Shown here piece by piece: positions 41,101 through 51,750 of a stretch of 64,000 bases of DNA (the first letter of the stretch is position 1; each line of letters starts with the position of its first letter). Source of the DNA: Doris montereyensis (lineage: Eukaryota > Mollusca > Gastropoda > Nudibranchia > Dorididae); NCBI GenBank assembly GCA_037039925.1, contig JAXRKP010000001.1, positions 719,001 to 783,000 on the forward strand, in the 5' to 3' direction. Under the pieces are notes generated by a model that made no database searches, had not been told where the DNA came from, and worked only from the letters and a program-made list of their open reading frames with translations. The position numbers were made by a program, and so were the translations under genes.

Positions 41101-44100
41101 GCCTCAGGAGTTTTTCGTCTTTAAAGTTCGTAAACTCATACTTTAAAGGATAGATTTGTGTTGAGACCTATTTGATCTGGGAGGAAATAAAAGAATTATG
41201 AATTTAAGAAAGAAAAATTTATCAGTTTACAATTTAAAATTATTTTTTTTGCTCCGTAGGCAAAATCTAGTACAGTTCAAAAGATATGATAGACTGAGCA
41301 GGCCTGTTTTATCGTAAATATCATCACCATTAGATTCACACTATTTGTTAATTTTCTGTTTATCTAATGTTCTATTTTGTGTTGGGTATACCAACATTCA
41401 TATCCATTTCCTTGTGTTCAGCATTAGTTTTCAATCGCTCCTTTAGTTTAGGCGTCATATTGTCCTTTTCATTTTTTGTTGTCGTGAAGAACAAACTCTT
41501 AACTACTGAACCTGTTATGCTGCAAAGCTCCTTTCTTCAGTCTCATAATGAAAGATAACTTTTGTTTTGCTCCTGCTGTCATGAAATAGCCTATAGCTTT
41601 TGTCCAATGTTGGCCAGCTTTGTGAAGAAGTTAAAGAACGAGTTTAAATTTAACGCAAGCTAGCTTTCTGATTCCAATGTCATTACATGTAATAAAGGCC
41701 CATGTATGTTTTTAGAGAGATAAATGTAATGTTTCTTCTCCATTTAATTTCACAAATTCATGTCATGTAGGTACAAGTATCACAGTGGACGCCTTCAGGT
41801 ACGGGTCATCCCTGACTGCCAGGCTTATTTCCTCACCCATTTCCATTACGACCACTACGGTGGCCTGACCAAGAAATTTTCTCAACCCATTTTTTGCAGT
41901 CAGGTAAGAGGAAGAAAGTACAGTATCGTTAAAAGAAATTGTCTTCAATGCTCTTTATTGCAATCAGATGAGGATAGTGAATATTAGAGCCATAAGAAAT
42001 TGTTTATAAATCTTTTACGCTGTCACATAACACAGAGGAGGGGGGTGGAGGTTAGAGCCAAAATAAATTTTTCCCTCCCGGGAAAGTCATGATAGTAGAA
42101 GCAAAATGGATTGGATGACATTTTTTTTACCCATGGATAGCATCAGAGTTAAAAAACTGAATGATTATTTTAAAGCTCTCTCCCCCTCCCCCTCGTCCCC
42201 TTTAGTAACACCAAAGAAAAGAGATAAGAAAACCCAACTGTCCTCCCTTGTAAGCAACCATTTGCACCTCAGCAGTGAGAAGTGAATGACAGATATAGAG
42301 TCTCTGAATCATGAAGGGCATGGGTGAATGTGACAGTCACCATTTTTAAAATAAAAATTTCTCTTGGAGCGTAGATGACTACAACCCCATTTACAACTAG
42401 CTAGATAACTAGATAGATAGACATATAATCAATGCAGAACTGTACAATTAATTCAGTGTATGTGTTATCCTTTTCAATGGTTCAATCAGTTTTTGATTTG
42501 ATTGTCAGGTGACTGGTAACCTGGTAGAGAGTCGGCTTGGTGTCAACAACAAAGTGGATCAATCGACTTCCTATGTGGAAGCCATGCCAAGTAGCAGATG
42601 CGACCTTGACCCTGATGGAAGCTAATCAGTACGTTTCTGTTCCTCATTTGACGTATATTGTGTTTCAGACTTATTCTGCCCCAAGTCAAGCCAAGATATT
42701 ATTCCTGAATCTCTGTGCAAGAATCGTCCCAATTTCTTTTCTTTTTCTCTTTTCTCTTAATTCTTCTTCAAGGGAAAGTTCCACCACAACAAGGTACTAA
42801 CAGTTTTTTTTTTTAGCTTTTCTCTGTGCACAACAAAATTTCATCTGTTCTTTTCTCCTTTCAACTTATTTAGAAACAAATGCTAAAATAAGAGACGGTG
42901 TAGCTGAACCGTAGTGTTTTGAGCTAGTAATCACGACGACACTGGTTGAAACCCCGTGGCTGGTACAGGTGGGGTTTTTTACAACATTGTACTCTTAGGA
43001 AAGGTACTTCTCTCTATTTTCCTCACTTGACTCAGGTGTGAGCAGTACCCAGCTATAGATAGAGAAAAATCTTGTCGGAGTGTTAGTACAAAAGGCCTAA
43101 CACTAACAGGTTTGTGTACTGTATGCTCCCCGGGAGTGGAGAAGGACTTTGAATGAAATCACATGCTGGGTGATAAATGATGTACAGTTGGTGGGCCTGC
43201 ACTTATGCGGGAATACAGACTATACATCCATCTTTATCCATCCATCTTTAAAGAAAGAATAGTTTCTGTCTACTCAAGTGCCTGGACTGGTGCCCAGTTT
43301 TCACCTTTTGAAATGTGAAAACCTGTCACTATTGCTCTTGTTATAAACTGTCTTTGCCTTTCTTTTCTTTTTTTTTATAATGACTTATCAAGTCTCTCTT
43401 TCTATGAATTTTCTCTGTCAGCTGTCCAGGTGCAGTCATTGTGTTGTTTGTGACAAAAGACGGCAGAAAAATTCTTCATACAGGAGATTTCCGAGCGTGC
43501 CCTGAAATGGAGAGCTATCCCATGATAAAGAACATCGTTGTAGATGAATTGTACCTCGACACAACGTAAGTTTTGGCCATTTCATTAATCCGTCTCTCTA
43601 TCAACAGGGTCCTCACTGGGTCGGGAAATCGGAAAAGTCGGGGAATAGTCAAGATTTTCTACATCGGGTAAAATTCGGGAGAAATTGGTCTTGAAAAAAA
43701 TAATACTCTTGAATTTTGCGAACGTGTCAGGAAAATTACAATGGATACAGAAGTTGTGCGATCAACTACTTTTGTGTGCGCTTGGAGCCTCACCTTAATC
43801 GTGAATGGCAGCGCCGCCTCTCGACCCGACAGGGGAACCTACTCCATGCAACCCATTGAGGGAAGCTACTGCAACACGTCATTTCTTAGTTAATTTAGCG
43901 ATGGGGATTTTCCGGTTTTTCCCGGATGAGTGCTATGTACAAAGGTTGTGTAACTTCAGTGTGGAGTGCTAATTTGATCTAATAATCATACTTGATATCA
44001 CCCGTAACTGATCAAAATGTAATAGACCCAGCTTTATAACAAATAGAAATAGTAATCCAACATTATTTACGGGCATGCTTGTCTTAAATAAATGTTCACC

Positions 44101-47100
44101 TTTTCCTTAACAGCACTTACTTCATGTTCATGTCAATTCAACTAATTTAAGAGAATGTGCATTGTTTGTGTATATGAGTGTGCTAAAAGCTGATGCATTT
44201 TCACTACAGGATATTCTGTTGGCACGGAAAGTCATACAACAATGATTCATTGTTTTGCAAATGATAAGATTTATGGTGCTAAATGAACTGGCTATCCTTG
44301 GTGGTCTCTGACATATGCACTACAAGTTATCAGGGTACAGTGAGAATTTGTGTTCATTGTTGGGGAGCCTTGGTCTCATCTTTGTACAGAGCAATTGGAC
44401 TTTGCTCTCACTGTTATGATGTTATATTTACCTTATTATTAAACACGTCTGCTTTAAAACCCAGGCTGTCTTGGCGTGAATTGACTTTTCATTTTCACAA
44501 CAGAATATCTTACACACAAGAAAGGTGAAGGGATCGTGAAATACTGTGTGAATGTGTGTGTTGGGCTGAAATAAGCTCATGGGCACACTATTTTATGTTT
44601 GACAAACATATCAACATTTTTACGCAGCCGTTTAAAACTATTAAATGCATAACGATTCCCAGACAAAGGGTAGAAAATGCACTTCTCTTATGAGATGAAC
44701 CAGATTCACAATATTATTAACTGTGCCTGCCTTAGCCTTGTGCATACACAACTGTATGTAATTATCTGAATGTGTAAATGTAGGAGATAAATGTGTGTAA
44801 GAGAAGAAACTAAAAGATGTTTATTTTATCATATATGTGTTTTGGTATATTTACATATGTACTATTTATTGCACACTTCACATGAAACAAAAGTCAAGTT
44901 ACTTTTAACACTTATATTCCATCCTTCACAAACATTCAGAAAGAAAGACATCATTAAAAATGTTTTTTAAGTCTTGTTTTTGTTGTAAACACCATTAAAA
45001 AAAAATTGTTGCTGAATTTTTGCATTGCAGATACTGCAATCCTTCATACAATTTTCCCAGCCAAAAAGAAGTTATCGATTTTGTTGTGTCAGTGGTTGAA
45101 AAATACGTAGAAGCTCACCCCAAGACCTTGATTGTTTGTGGGGCATACACCATTGGAAAAGAGAAAATATTTTCAGGTAAATTGAAAGTCGAGCAAACTA
45201 CGTAAAACATGGTGGGGGGGGGGGGGGGGTCCTGAAATGTTCTTTTTGCTTTTGAGTTTAGGTGTTTGCTTTTAGTATGTACATGAGTAACTGTCAAAAT
45301 AGAGTCATCCTATATCATTGAAAAGTTTGTAGCATCCTTGGTTGCCATAAAAACGGCCGCCATCTTGGATTTTGACCCACTTTTCAAAATGTATCTCCTT
45401 TCTCAGTTATGAATAATTTCACTCAAAACCTGTGCATATCGTATTTTCCGTTCAATATCTAAAGAGTGACGTCTGTTGTTTTTTAAAAATATTTTGCATA
45501 GTTTATTTAAGATGAATTTTTGAAAATACTATATATCATGAATGTACAAAAAAGGCATTTAAATTATTATTTTTATTTCTCAAAACCTTTACAATATATT
45601 AAAAAAAAACCGACGTCATTTTATAAACACTGACAAGAGGAACCTGTGTGCCAAATAAAATACAAATCGTTCGATAAATGGCGGAGGAGATAGAATTTTA
45701 GGGTGAAAAAATATATTTCGAAAAATGCAAGTAAAAAAATCAAAAGAAAATAACACAAAACAAACGCTTCAGACGGGTTTCCTTGTTGTAGCAGCCCCCT
45801 TACTTTTTCAACAGTCTCTGGCATTGTTACTTATGTAAAGACGATTATAAATCTAGGTTTAGATGTGCACTGTTGTTAAAACAGAAGTCAAAATGACTAG
45901 TTTTTTGTTTTTTCCTCTATGTCCTATGCTTGTGCATACACACTGACGCGCAACGCCTCTTACATCACAATGAAATGGGCCGAAGCCACGATCGGTGTCG
46001 GCAGAAACAAGGTCTACTCGGTATTGCCACATTTGGTGATTAACTGCCAATATACAGGTTTTTACTGCCATCTTCTCAGTCAGTGTTAGGGTAATTTACG
46101 TCAAAATTTTGATTGTTTTTACATACCTCGCCTACAAAATATTTTGTTTAAAAAAAGAATTATACGTCATATGGACATTTTTCTGCCATGAATTTGTAGA
46201 TAAAAGATCGTTCTACTTGAATACGCAAAGAACAGAAAATCAACCGTTTGGTCCAAAACTTACCAGTCCAGGTGGCATACACCACCCCCCCTCCCCCACC
46301 TTAATGCTGGAATTGTAGGAATTTCATTCTGTTCATTGTAGAACTAGCCTTTGTGTTAAGTAAGTGAAATGACTGTGTAAAGCACTGTGTCATGTTTCCT
46401 TTCTCTGCTTCTCATTTATCTTCACTAAGGAGTTGTTATGTTATCATTGTCTGTAAGGTGTTCATTTGACATTCAATGACGTCGAGGTTTGTTTTCTTAT
46501 CTGAGAATACTACATGTTACTTATTTATTTATCCTCATGGTGCTTGGGCGGCACACAAGGCTGACTAAATTCACCTGTAACTTTGTATTTTGACCCATTG
46601 TCGGTTACTGTAACAGGTTGGGTTGTTTTTTTACAAGTTAACCCTATGCCTAACCCCCAATCCCGGAGGACTGGGATATATTTTGGGGATTCACTCTTAT
46701 CCTAGACAAGTAGCTTTCCCAAGCTCAAATCAGGGTTTTCCTTCTCCTAGACAAACTGCCTTTCCATGTTAACAAGCTCTGTCCACCCGGGGAGAGGTTC
46801 TAAAGGCGCCTCGATTCGCCTGCTAGCCATCTCACAGGACATCTAGAGTATTTTCTAGGGGCTGAGTTCCCACTCTGCAGCCCTACTCTGTCTTCACTGG
46901 TAAAACGTTTTTATGTGTAGATAGGACACTAAAATAATTAGTTGATGAAGAGATAGATGATTTATCGTAGATAATCACAAATGTGTAACCCAAAGGCTGT
47001 TTGGCCGTAGATTGTGTTTGAATGGCAGTGCTCAAACCATGGATAGAAAGGAATAATACAGCAATAGGTTGATACTGATAGTTAAATTTTAAAAAGAATA

Positions 47101-50100
47101 GATAGTAATAGTAAGGCCTAAGAGGAACAAGACAAGAGAGAGAAACAACAAAAAACCAATGAAAGGACAAGATACAAAACAAATGATGGAGAGAAGTGGT
47201 CACAAGGACCCCTACGTAAATACCTGATTATGTAAGTTCTTCTTTCAGGAAGTTCAGGAAAAATGAAAGTAAAAACACAATCTAGATGTGAACAAAAAAG
47301 CCAGTGGTTTTTAAAGTAAACTTTATCTTTCTACCTTTAGCAATAGCCAAGGCTTTAGACTCCAAAATTTGTGTGATGAGTGACAAGAAGAAAGTTCTGG
47401 ATTGCCTACAAGACAAGGAACTGAAGTCGCGATTAACCATGAATTGGTCAGAAGGCCGAGTTCATGTTCTACCAATGCGGCGACTGAATCAACAGGTCAG
47501 TTATTGATTTGTATTTTCTGATCTTTTCTTAATTTTCATGCTGTTTGGTATTTAGTTGTCTTTTAAAAAAAAATATTTTACCTTTCCAATCGGTTCATGT
47601 TGGACTTTTGACAGGTGATAGAGAGAGAGGAAGGAGGAGTTGATGCTATTACAGGAAAAAGAGAGAGAGATGGGGGGGGGGAAGAGACACCGAGAGAGAG
47701 AGAGAGTCCTATGGCACGCTCAATGGTAAAGATGCCGGTGGTTCAGTTGGGAGTTTGGTGTTTAATTGCTGGCCGGCATATCATGTAAAAGTTACTTATA
47801 TAGGCAAGATGTAAGCCATAGTCACATGAGAGAGGGTTGGACAAAAAAAACAAGAAGCAAATCAGGAACATTTGTTAGTTCACCAGTACAGTTTATCAAT
47901 TATTTTAAGATGTGTACACTAAAACAAGTAACAGGGTATAATATTACAGTAGAAATGAAATATTTGAGAGAAAAAGCAGACAAATTGAGAAAAAAACAGA
48001 ATCAGTAAAACAATGATTAGAAAGTAAAACTAAACAGGTGACAACTCACATGGTTTGGTTCTGTGAATAGAACAACATAGCGCCACCATCAGTACATAAG
48101 AAATGTGTTTAGTATGCCGATGGTGTTGGGCACAAACCTGCTGGCCGAAATTTCCAACTTTGAGAAAAATAGCTGTTCATCTTAACAGAAACTAAAACTA
48201 CACTGTGTAAAAATAGCAGAAGACATTATCTTGTAGAAATGCTTCAAAACTACGTTTCATCAAACCGGTAATGTTTAGCTTTTATTTTTCATACCGGCAC
48301 AAAACAGCCAAGTCAATTTTCAACTGAATGGGTCGGTCGAAGTACAAATGGCTGGAAGTTTCAATTTCTTATGTCTCAAAACGGCCACGAAGTTACAATA
48401 AATTAATTTCATGTAAAAAAATAATTAGCCCTTTGGAACAAACATCCCATCCATCTCATGTGTGCAAAATGTCAATTTTAGCATTTTGTCTTCTTGTGGA
48501 CCATACATCCAGCACAAAGTTCATACAGTCCTCCCTTCTTTGATTGTTTCTGTCAATTAAAAATAAACCTCAAAAACCCAACACTTTTTCCCCTTGATGC
48601 AATTTGAATTTACCCAAGAATGGTGTCTCCTCTCCATTACAGTCGTTGTTTGAACACCATGAAAGACATGCACACTTCACCTCCATCTTAGCGTTTGAAC
48701 CTACTGGATGGACTCACAGCTCCAAGTCAATTGGTTTGGGCAACCTGCGGCCAAAATGGAGTTCCCATGCTGTCACCTTGTATGGTAAGCTTGACCGATT
48801 GACAGGTTTTTAAAGGCAGTGCAAACGCTTTGGGCACCGGGGGCTTTGTGTCAAGTGTTAAATTGTCTCATTATTTTTATTCATTATTGCCCGATATTGT
48901 AGGGAAATAAACCCTTTGATTATTGATATATATATATATACAGTGCAGCACGCTTATCTCAGTTTCCTCTAGTTCGGGTCAATGGATTAAGGGTAACAAC
49001 AAATTCAATATTTCCGTGTCGTACCGCCTCTTACATCCCCCGCACCACCCATCTGGTCTCAGTGTCTGTTGTGTCAGGCTTAGATCTAGATATATAGAGT
49101 TATTCAACCAGCGCTTGTCAGTTCAGTCACATGGCCCATGTCGGGTGAAGCGATGCGTTCAAACCAAACTCAAGTGATGCCATGCTTTGTGAAACAGACT
49201 GAAGGATAGGGATATTAATGATCTCAAATATATCATCGGTACTGTACCGGGGTAGTGTTTAAATGACACATAACTGCACTAAACAGCAAACTGCTTTTTC
49301 GAGAGGATAGAATGAGGGGATAAAAAAAAAAAAGAAAGAAAAAAAATTGCATAGTGTGAACACCCCCACACGCACCTTTTCCATATCCACAGTACTGCTA
49401 TAGAATACTGCCTTGTGCATGTACAATCAAGAGGGCTAAGTAGCTATTCTCATACCTTCTTACCTATTTCCTGTAGACAATTCTGAAATGGATGCATTTA
49501 AAACAAAATTTTGTTAAAATTTTATGGGAGTTCATGTTGCTGGTACAAAGGGAAAGAAAATAGAGTTTGAGATAGCCGTGAATCTAACTTTTACGTGTTT
49601 GAGATTGGCATGCTTTGTATATACATGTATTGAGGAGGGTCATAAAATGTTTTATATAGTTTGACACTTGACAGGGACGTGAAAGTGAATGACTTTGAGG
49701 CAGAGCATTATTGCTAGCTTTTTAACCCTTTGGTTGCTATCCTATTTGTCCCTATTTACATCTCAAATACTACGGCTTTTTGATAATTCCTATGAAAAAT
49801 GGTGCTTTTAGGAAAAAAATCTAGCTATCAAACGACACATCACAAGGTAATGAAATTTTCAGGAATATGGACAAGCTAAATATTTGATTGATATATTGAT
49901 TGTTTAGCATCCTCCAAACCCACTCTTGGTCAGATCTCTCTCTGTCACGCCCACTTCCCCCTCTCTGTCCCTCTTCATCACCATAATTCGTAGGCCTAGG
50001 ACTAACATCACGTTCGTCTAAATCTAGATCTAGTTCAGGCCTATCAGCTTCAGAAATCGAGCTAAAATTATCACTCCCAGGCATAAACTCATCACCAGAG

Positions 50101-50888
50101 TAAATATCATGTCTATATGTATCAGCCTCATCATCAGATTCCATCGCTAATGTAAACAAACCAATAAAACAAGAAAAATCGCTGTTCAAAACACTCAACA
50201 AAATCTGCCGTAGTCGAATAAAGCGTCGTAAGCAAAGGGGAGCTACTCCCGAATTACTACAGGCACTGAAAATAAAGAATTTGCCTTTTAAATGGTCCTT
50301 ATTTGGAATTCACTTTTGGCGAATGTCGCATTGCCTTTCGGCGAATATAGCAACCAAAGGGTTAATTGATGTCTGAAGTCTTTTTAAATTATTGCTAGTC
50401 AATTTCATGTAGCTTTCTCAGATTTATTGAATCTTTAAGATTTTCAAAGGTAAAATTTTCTCTTTAAGTTACCACGTGCTTGTATTATCACCTGTTCCTC
50501 TTCATGCTGTAGAAGTCAGGATAAACTGCACCATCTCTTTCGACCATAATGCTCTTGAAGGAGGAGTCTTACTTTTTTCTTTTATGCTATTGTTGTGCAG
50601 CTTTCTTTCCCAATCAACCTTGTCAATAAAATTTGCCTCTCTTGACTCTGACATAGGCGTGCCCTACAGTGAACACAGCAGTTTTACGGAGCTGAAACGT
50701 TTTGTGCAGTTTTTAGGGCCCAGAAAATATTACCAACGGTGAATAACGGCAACCCCGCAAGCCGCAAGAAAATGGAGGACATTTTCAGAGTATGGGAAAA
50801 GGAAAAGCGAGATTCTGTGACCGAAGTCTCACCGATAAAAGCATCATCGCTTTGCCAGCCTGTAATGGATTTGTGGATGGCATCGTAG
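37338..50888 (+). CDS. DCLRE1A: DNA cross-link repair 1A protein (SNM1A-type nuclease), nine exons
   Basis: Exons: 37338-37407, 39363-40710, 41771-41903, 42509-42628, 43422-43565, 45031-45176, 47341-47495, 48643-48784, 50657-50888; about 830 residues (human 1040). SNM1A is a nuclear 5'-3' exonuclease that digests past DNA interstrand cross-links. The C-terminal ~360 residues form the metallo-beta-lactamase/beta-CASP domain with HFHYDH, the ANH|C His, HTGDF, the LDTT Asp and the SEHSS His all present. The N-terminal ~470 residues are low-complexity, with a SIM-like motif and two PIP-box-like motifs. All introns are GT-AG. Single-base shifts occur near 39541, 40055, 40135, 40437, 41804, 42552 and 50726. 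Correcting each makes every exon phase close exactly, so assembly error is more likely than a pseudogene. Paralogues DCLRE1B and C fit less well because 'CPFYKKIPG' is an SNM1A mark. Confidence 0.93.
37688..38741. mobile_element. hAT-like DNA element in DCLRE1A intron 1
   Basis: Starts CAGGGTTGCCAAGCGTCC and ends ACTTTGCAACCCT(G). The flanks read GGTGTACA on the left and (G)GTGTACA on the right, a 7- to 8-bp target duplication as expected for hAT transposition. It has no transposase and contains a CT microsatellite. Length about 1.05 kb. Confidence 0.75.
37995..38108. repeat. (CT)n / (CTCTGT)n microsatellite
   Basis: CTCTGT-type repeats grade into pure CT. It lies within the hAT-like element in DCLRE1A intron 1. 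Confidence 0.95.
38742..39362. other. DCLRE1A intron 1, remainder
   Basis: AT-rich intronic sequence. No additional exon encoding a UBZ-type zinc finger was found here. Confidence 0.5.
39363..40710 (+). CDS. DCLRE1A: DCLRE1A exon 2 (large N-terminal exon, frame-shifted)
   Basis: Acceptor ATTTTGCAG; donor CCAG|GTAAAA. Encodes about 450 residues: a SIM-like '[11 protein letters not shown]' (39431-39463), a basic Lys-rich stretch, PIP-like 'QNSLKDYY' (39718-39741), an acidic patch 'DGEDDLFEE' (about 40144-40170), PIP-like 'QTSLYSFL/F' (40417-40440), and '[10 protein letters not shown]' at the end. Four one-base shifts interrupt it: the A9 run at 39540-39548, the T4 run near 40055, the T6 run near 40135 and the T5 run near 40437. 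No clear UBZ-type C2HC finger is visible, although human SNM1A has one. Confidence 0.88.
40711..41770. other. DCLRE1A intron 2
   Basis: About 1.06 kb, AT-rich, with no recognisable repeat or alternative exon. Confidence 0.6.
41771..41903 (+). CDS. DCLRE1A: DCLRE1A exon 3 (HxHxDH motif)
   Basis: Starts '[11 protein letters not shown]' in one frame and continues '[20 protein letters not shown]' in the next. The two join if the GGG at 41803-41805 has lost one G. The metal-binding HFHYDH (41838-41852) is intact. Donor CAG|GTAAGA, phase 0. Confidence 0.92.
41904..42508. other. DCLRE1A intron 3
   Basis: About 600 bp with a C-rich patch near 42180-42200. No feature recognised. Confidence 0.6.
42509..42628 (+). 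CDS. DCLRE1A: DCLRE1A exon 4
   Basis: Acceptor TTGTCAG; '[15 protein letters not shown]' then, after a one-base shift at AAAG (42551-42554), '[20 protein letters not shown]' and 'MEAN'. The donor splits the next His codon (AATCA|GTACGT, phase 2), which exon 5 completes to give the ANHC motif. Confidence 0.9.
42893..43258 (+). mobile_element. SINE family 2 in DCLRE1A intron 4
   Basis: A tRNA-like head ('GTGTAGCTGAACCGTAGTG', 'TGGTTGAAACCCC') is followed by a central block 'GGTACTTCTCTCTATTTTCC' and 'GTGTGAGCAGTACCCAGCT', then a 3' part ending in CATCCATCTTTA-type tandem tail repeats. The central block resembles the 'conserved core' SINEs known from molluscs and other animals. It is unrelated to SINE-1. 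Confidence 0.72.
43422..43565 (+). CDS. DCLRE1A: DCLRE1A exon 5 (HTGDF motif)
   Basis: Completes the metal-binding His, then '[18 protein letters not shown]' and '[12 protein letters not shown]' (HTGDF at 43477-43491), ending '[10 protein letters not shown]', with the beta-CASP acidic residue in LDTT. Open throughout; donor ACAAC|GTAAGT. Confidence 0.95.
43566..45030. other. DCLRE1A intron 5
   Basis: About 1.46 kb. Short imperfect G/A-rich direct repeats near 43610-43690 ('GTCGGGAAATCGG', 'GTCGGGGAATAG'). No exon or element recognised. Confidence 0.55.
45031..45176 (+). CDS. DCLRE1A: DCLRE1A exon 6
   Basis: '[20 protein letters not shown]' and later '[15 protein letters not shown]', matching the beta-CASP 'TYC.P.Y.FPSQ..V' and 'VVCGTYSIGKEK' blocks of SNM1A. 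No frame error. Phase 1 donor TCAG|GTAAAT. A poly-G tract follows in the intron. Confidence 0.95.
45177..47340. other. DCLRE1A intron 6
   Basis: About 2.2 kb. It starts with a G17 tract near 45212-45229 and contains a C-rich stretch near 46280-46300 and a probable interspersed repeat at 46540-46905. No coding exon. Confidence 0.55.
46540..46905. repeat. Unclassified interspersed repeat candidate
   Basis: GC-richer than its surroundings, with structured text such as 'CCCGGAGGACTGGGATATAT', two 'CCTAGACAA' blocks and 'CACCCGGGGAGAGG'. I recognise its style as a repeat consensus, but there is no second copy in the window, so this is weak. Confidence 0.35.
47341..47495 (+). CDS. DCLRE1A: DCLRE1A exon 7
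   Basis: '[20 protein letters not shown]' through '[15 protein letters not shown]'. It aligns with the human 'LAIADVLGSKVGMS' to 'VHLLPMMQINF' segment. Open; acceptor CCTTTAG, donor CAG|GTCAGT. Confidence 0.93.
47496..48642. other. DCLRE1A intron 7
   Basis: About 1.15 kb with GA-rich sequence at 47620-47710. No element or exon supported. Confidence 0.55.
48643..48784 (+). CDS. DCLRE1A: DCLRE1A exon 8
   Basis: '[15 protein letters not shown]' matches the family 'ILAFRPTGWTHS.K' block; 'HAVTLYG' ends the exon in phase 1. Open throughout. Confidence 0.94.
49726..50361. mobile_element. piggyBac-type non-autonomous element in DCLRE1A intron 8
   Basis: Flanked by TTAA on both sides (49722-49725 and 50362-50365), the piggyBac target. 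Terminal inverted repeats are CCCTTTGGTTGCTAT and its exact reverse complement (15 bp). Length 636 bp. The - strand interior encodes an acidic leader like the N-terminus of piggyBac transposases. The catalytic region is absent, so it depends on a transposase in trans. The perfect 15-bp termini suggest recent activity. Confidence 0.88.
49930..50144 (-). pseudogene. piggyBac transposase N-terminal remnant
   Basis: From the ATG at 50144: '[20 protein letters not shown]', then '[15 protein letters not shown]', then '[13 protein letters not shown]'. Acidic, Asp/Glu/Ser-rich leaders are typical of piggyBac/PGBD proteins. The frame then leaves coding-like sequence and ends near 49821. The DDD catalytic core is missing. 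Confidence 0.65.
50657..50888 (+). CDS. DCLRE1A: DCLRE1A exon 9 (terminal, frame-shifted)
   Basis: '[20 protein letters not shown]' carries the catalytic beta-CASP His (50674-50676). A missing base in the AAAA at 50724-50727 would join it to '[20 protein letters not shown]' and a C-terminus '[10 protein letters not shown]' with a stop at 50886. As given, the frame ends early near 50742. The tail after 'VWEKEK' is longer than in human. Confidence 0.92.
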
Positions 50889-51319
50889 ATGATAATCGTT
50901 GTTTAATGTCAGAAATGACAATTTTAAGTGTTCAGATGAACTGAGAGAGAGACAGAGTGTGTGTATGGAATGAGAGAGATAGAAATGAAATTTAGAAGAT
51001 TATTTTGTAATGAGAGAATGATAAAGATGAAATTTATAAAGGTAGGGAATGAGAGAGGTAGAGATCAAACTTAGAAGATAAAGACAGTGTGTAAAGATGA
51101 TGATGATGAGGTAAGGAAGAAGAAAGATTGAAAGAAGAATGAAGTGCAGAAGACGGCATGAGATAATGAGAGATAATTCACATAGATCTAATGATGAAAT
51201 GTTGAATGTGTTGGGAAGAAAAGAAGTTAAAATGCAAAAAATAGAAATGAAAAAGTCAGATAACATTGAAATGTTTAATATCAGGATGAAACAAGAGTTT
51301 GGGATTGGGAAAGCATTGA
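50889..51319. other. DCLRE1A 3' flank, purine-rich
   Basis: Almost one-sided purine sequence (GA-rich on +) with imperfect repeats of 'ATGAGAGAG...AGATGAAATTTAGAAG'-like text. It may include the 3' UTR. No nearby AATAAA is convincing. Confidence 0.45.
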
Positions 51320-51750
51320 AAAGGGTGTGCCACAAGAATCCATTCTAGGTCCTTAATTATTTAATGTTTTTTTTAATCAATGATATATTTCTATTCATCA
51401 GAGAGGGAACTCTGTAGTTATGCAGATGATAACACATCGTCTTACAGTCATCCTGACTTTAGCATGCTTGTAAATACTTTGGAACAAGAAAGCAGTGTAC
51501 TAATAAACTAGTTCCACATGAACTGTATGCAAACAAATCCAGAAAAATTCCAGACCCTTGCGCTAGGCAAATGGACATTTTCCAAAGTCTATATATCTTG
51601 TGAAGAAACTGTCAAACTATTAGGAATAGAGATAGATTATCAAAGTTTGACGTCCACATAAAGATAATTTGTTGCAAGGTCTGTCAACAACTTGATGTGT
51701 TGAAGAGAATCGGTAGATATCTCTCAAAATTAAACAATAAGGTATGAGAG
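51320..51750 (+). pseudogene. CR1/Jockey-type LINE reverse transcriptase fragment
   Basis: Shifting frames give 'GVPQESILGP', 'NDIFLF', 'LCSYADDNTSS' (YADD catalytic box at 51419-51430), 'NCMQTNPEKFQTLALGKWTF' and 'CEETVKLLGIEIDYQ'. These are the RT palm motifs of CR1/Jockey-group LINEs, distinct from the FADD-type families 1 and 2. Stops and shifts are present. Confidence 0.85.
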
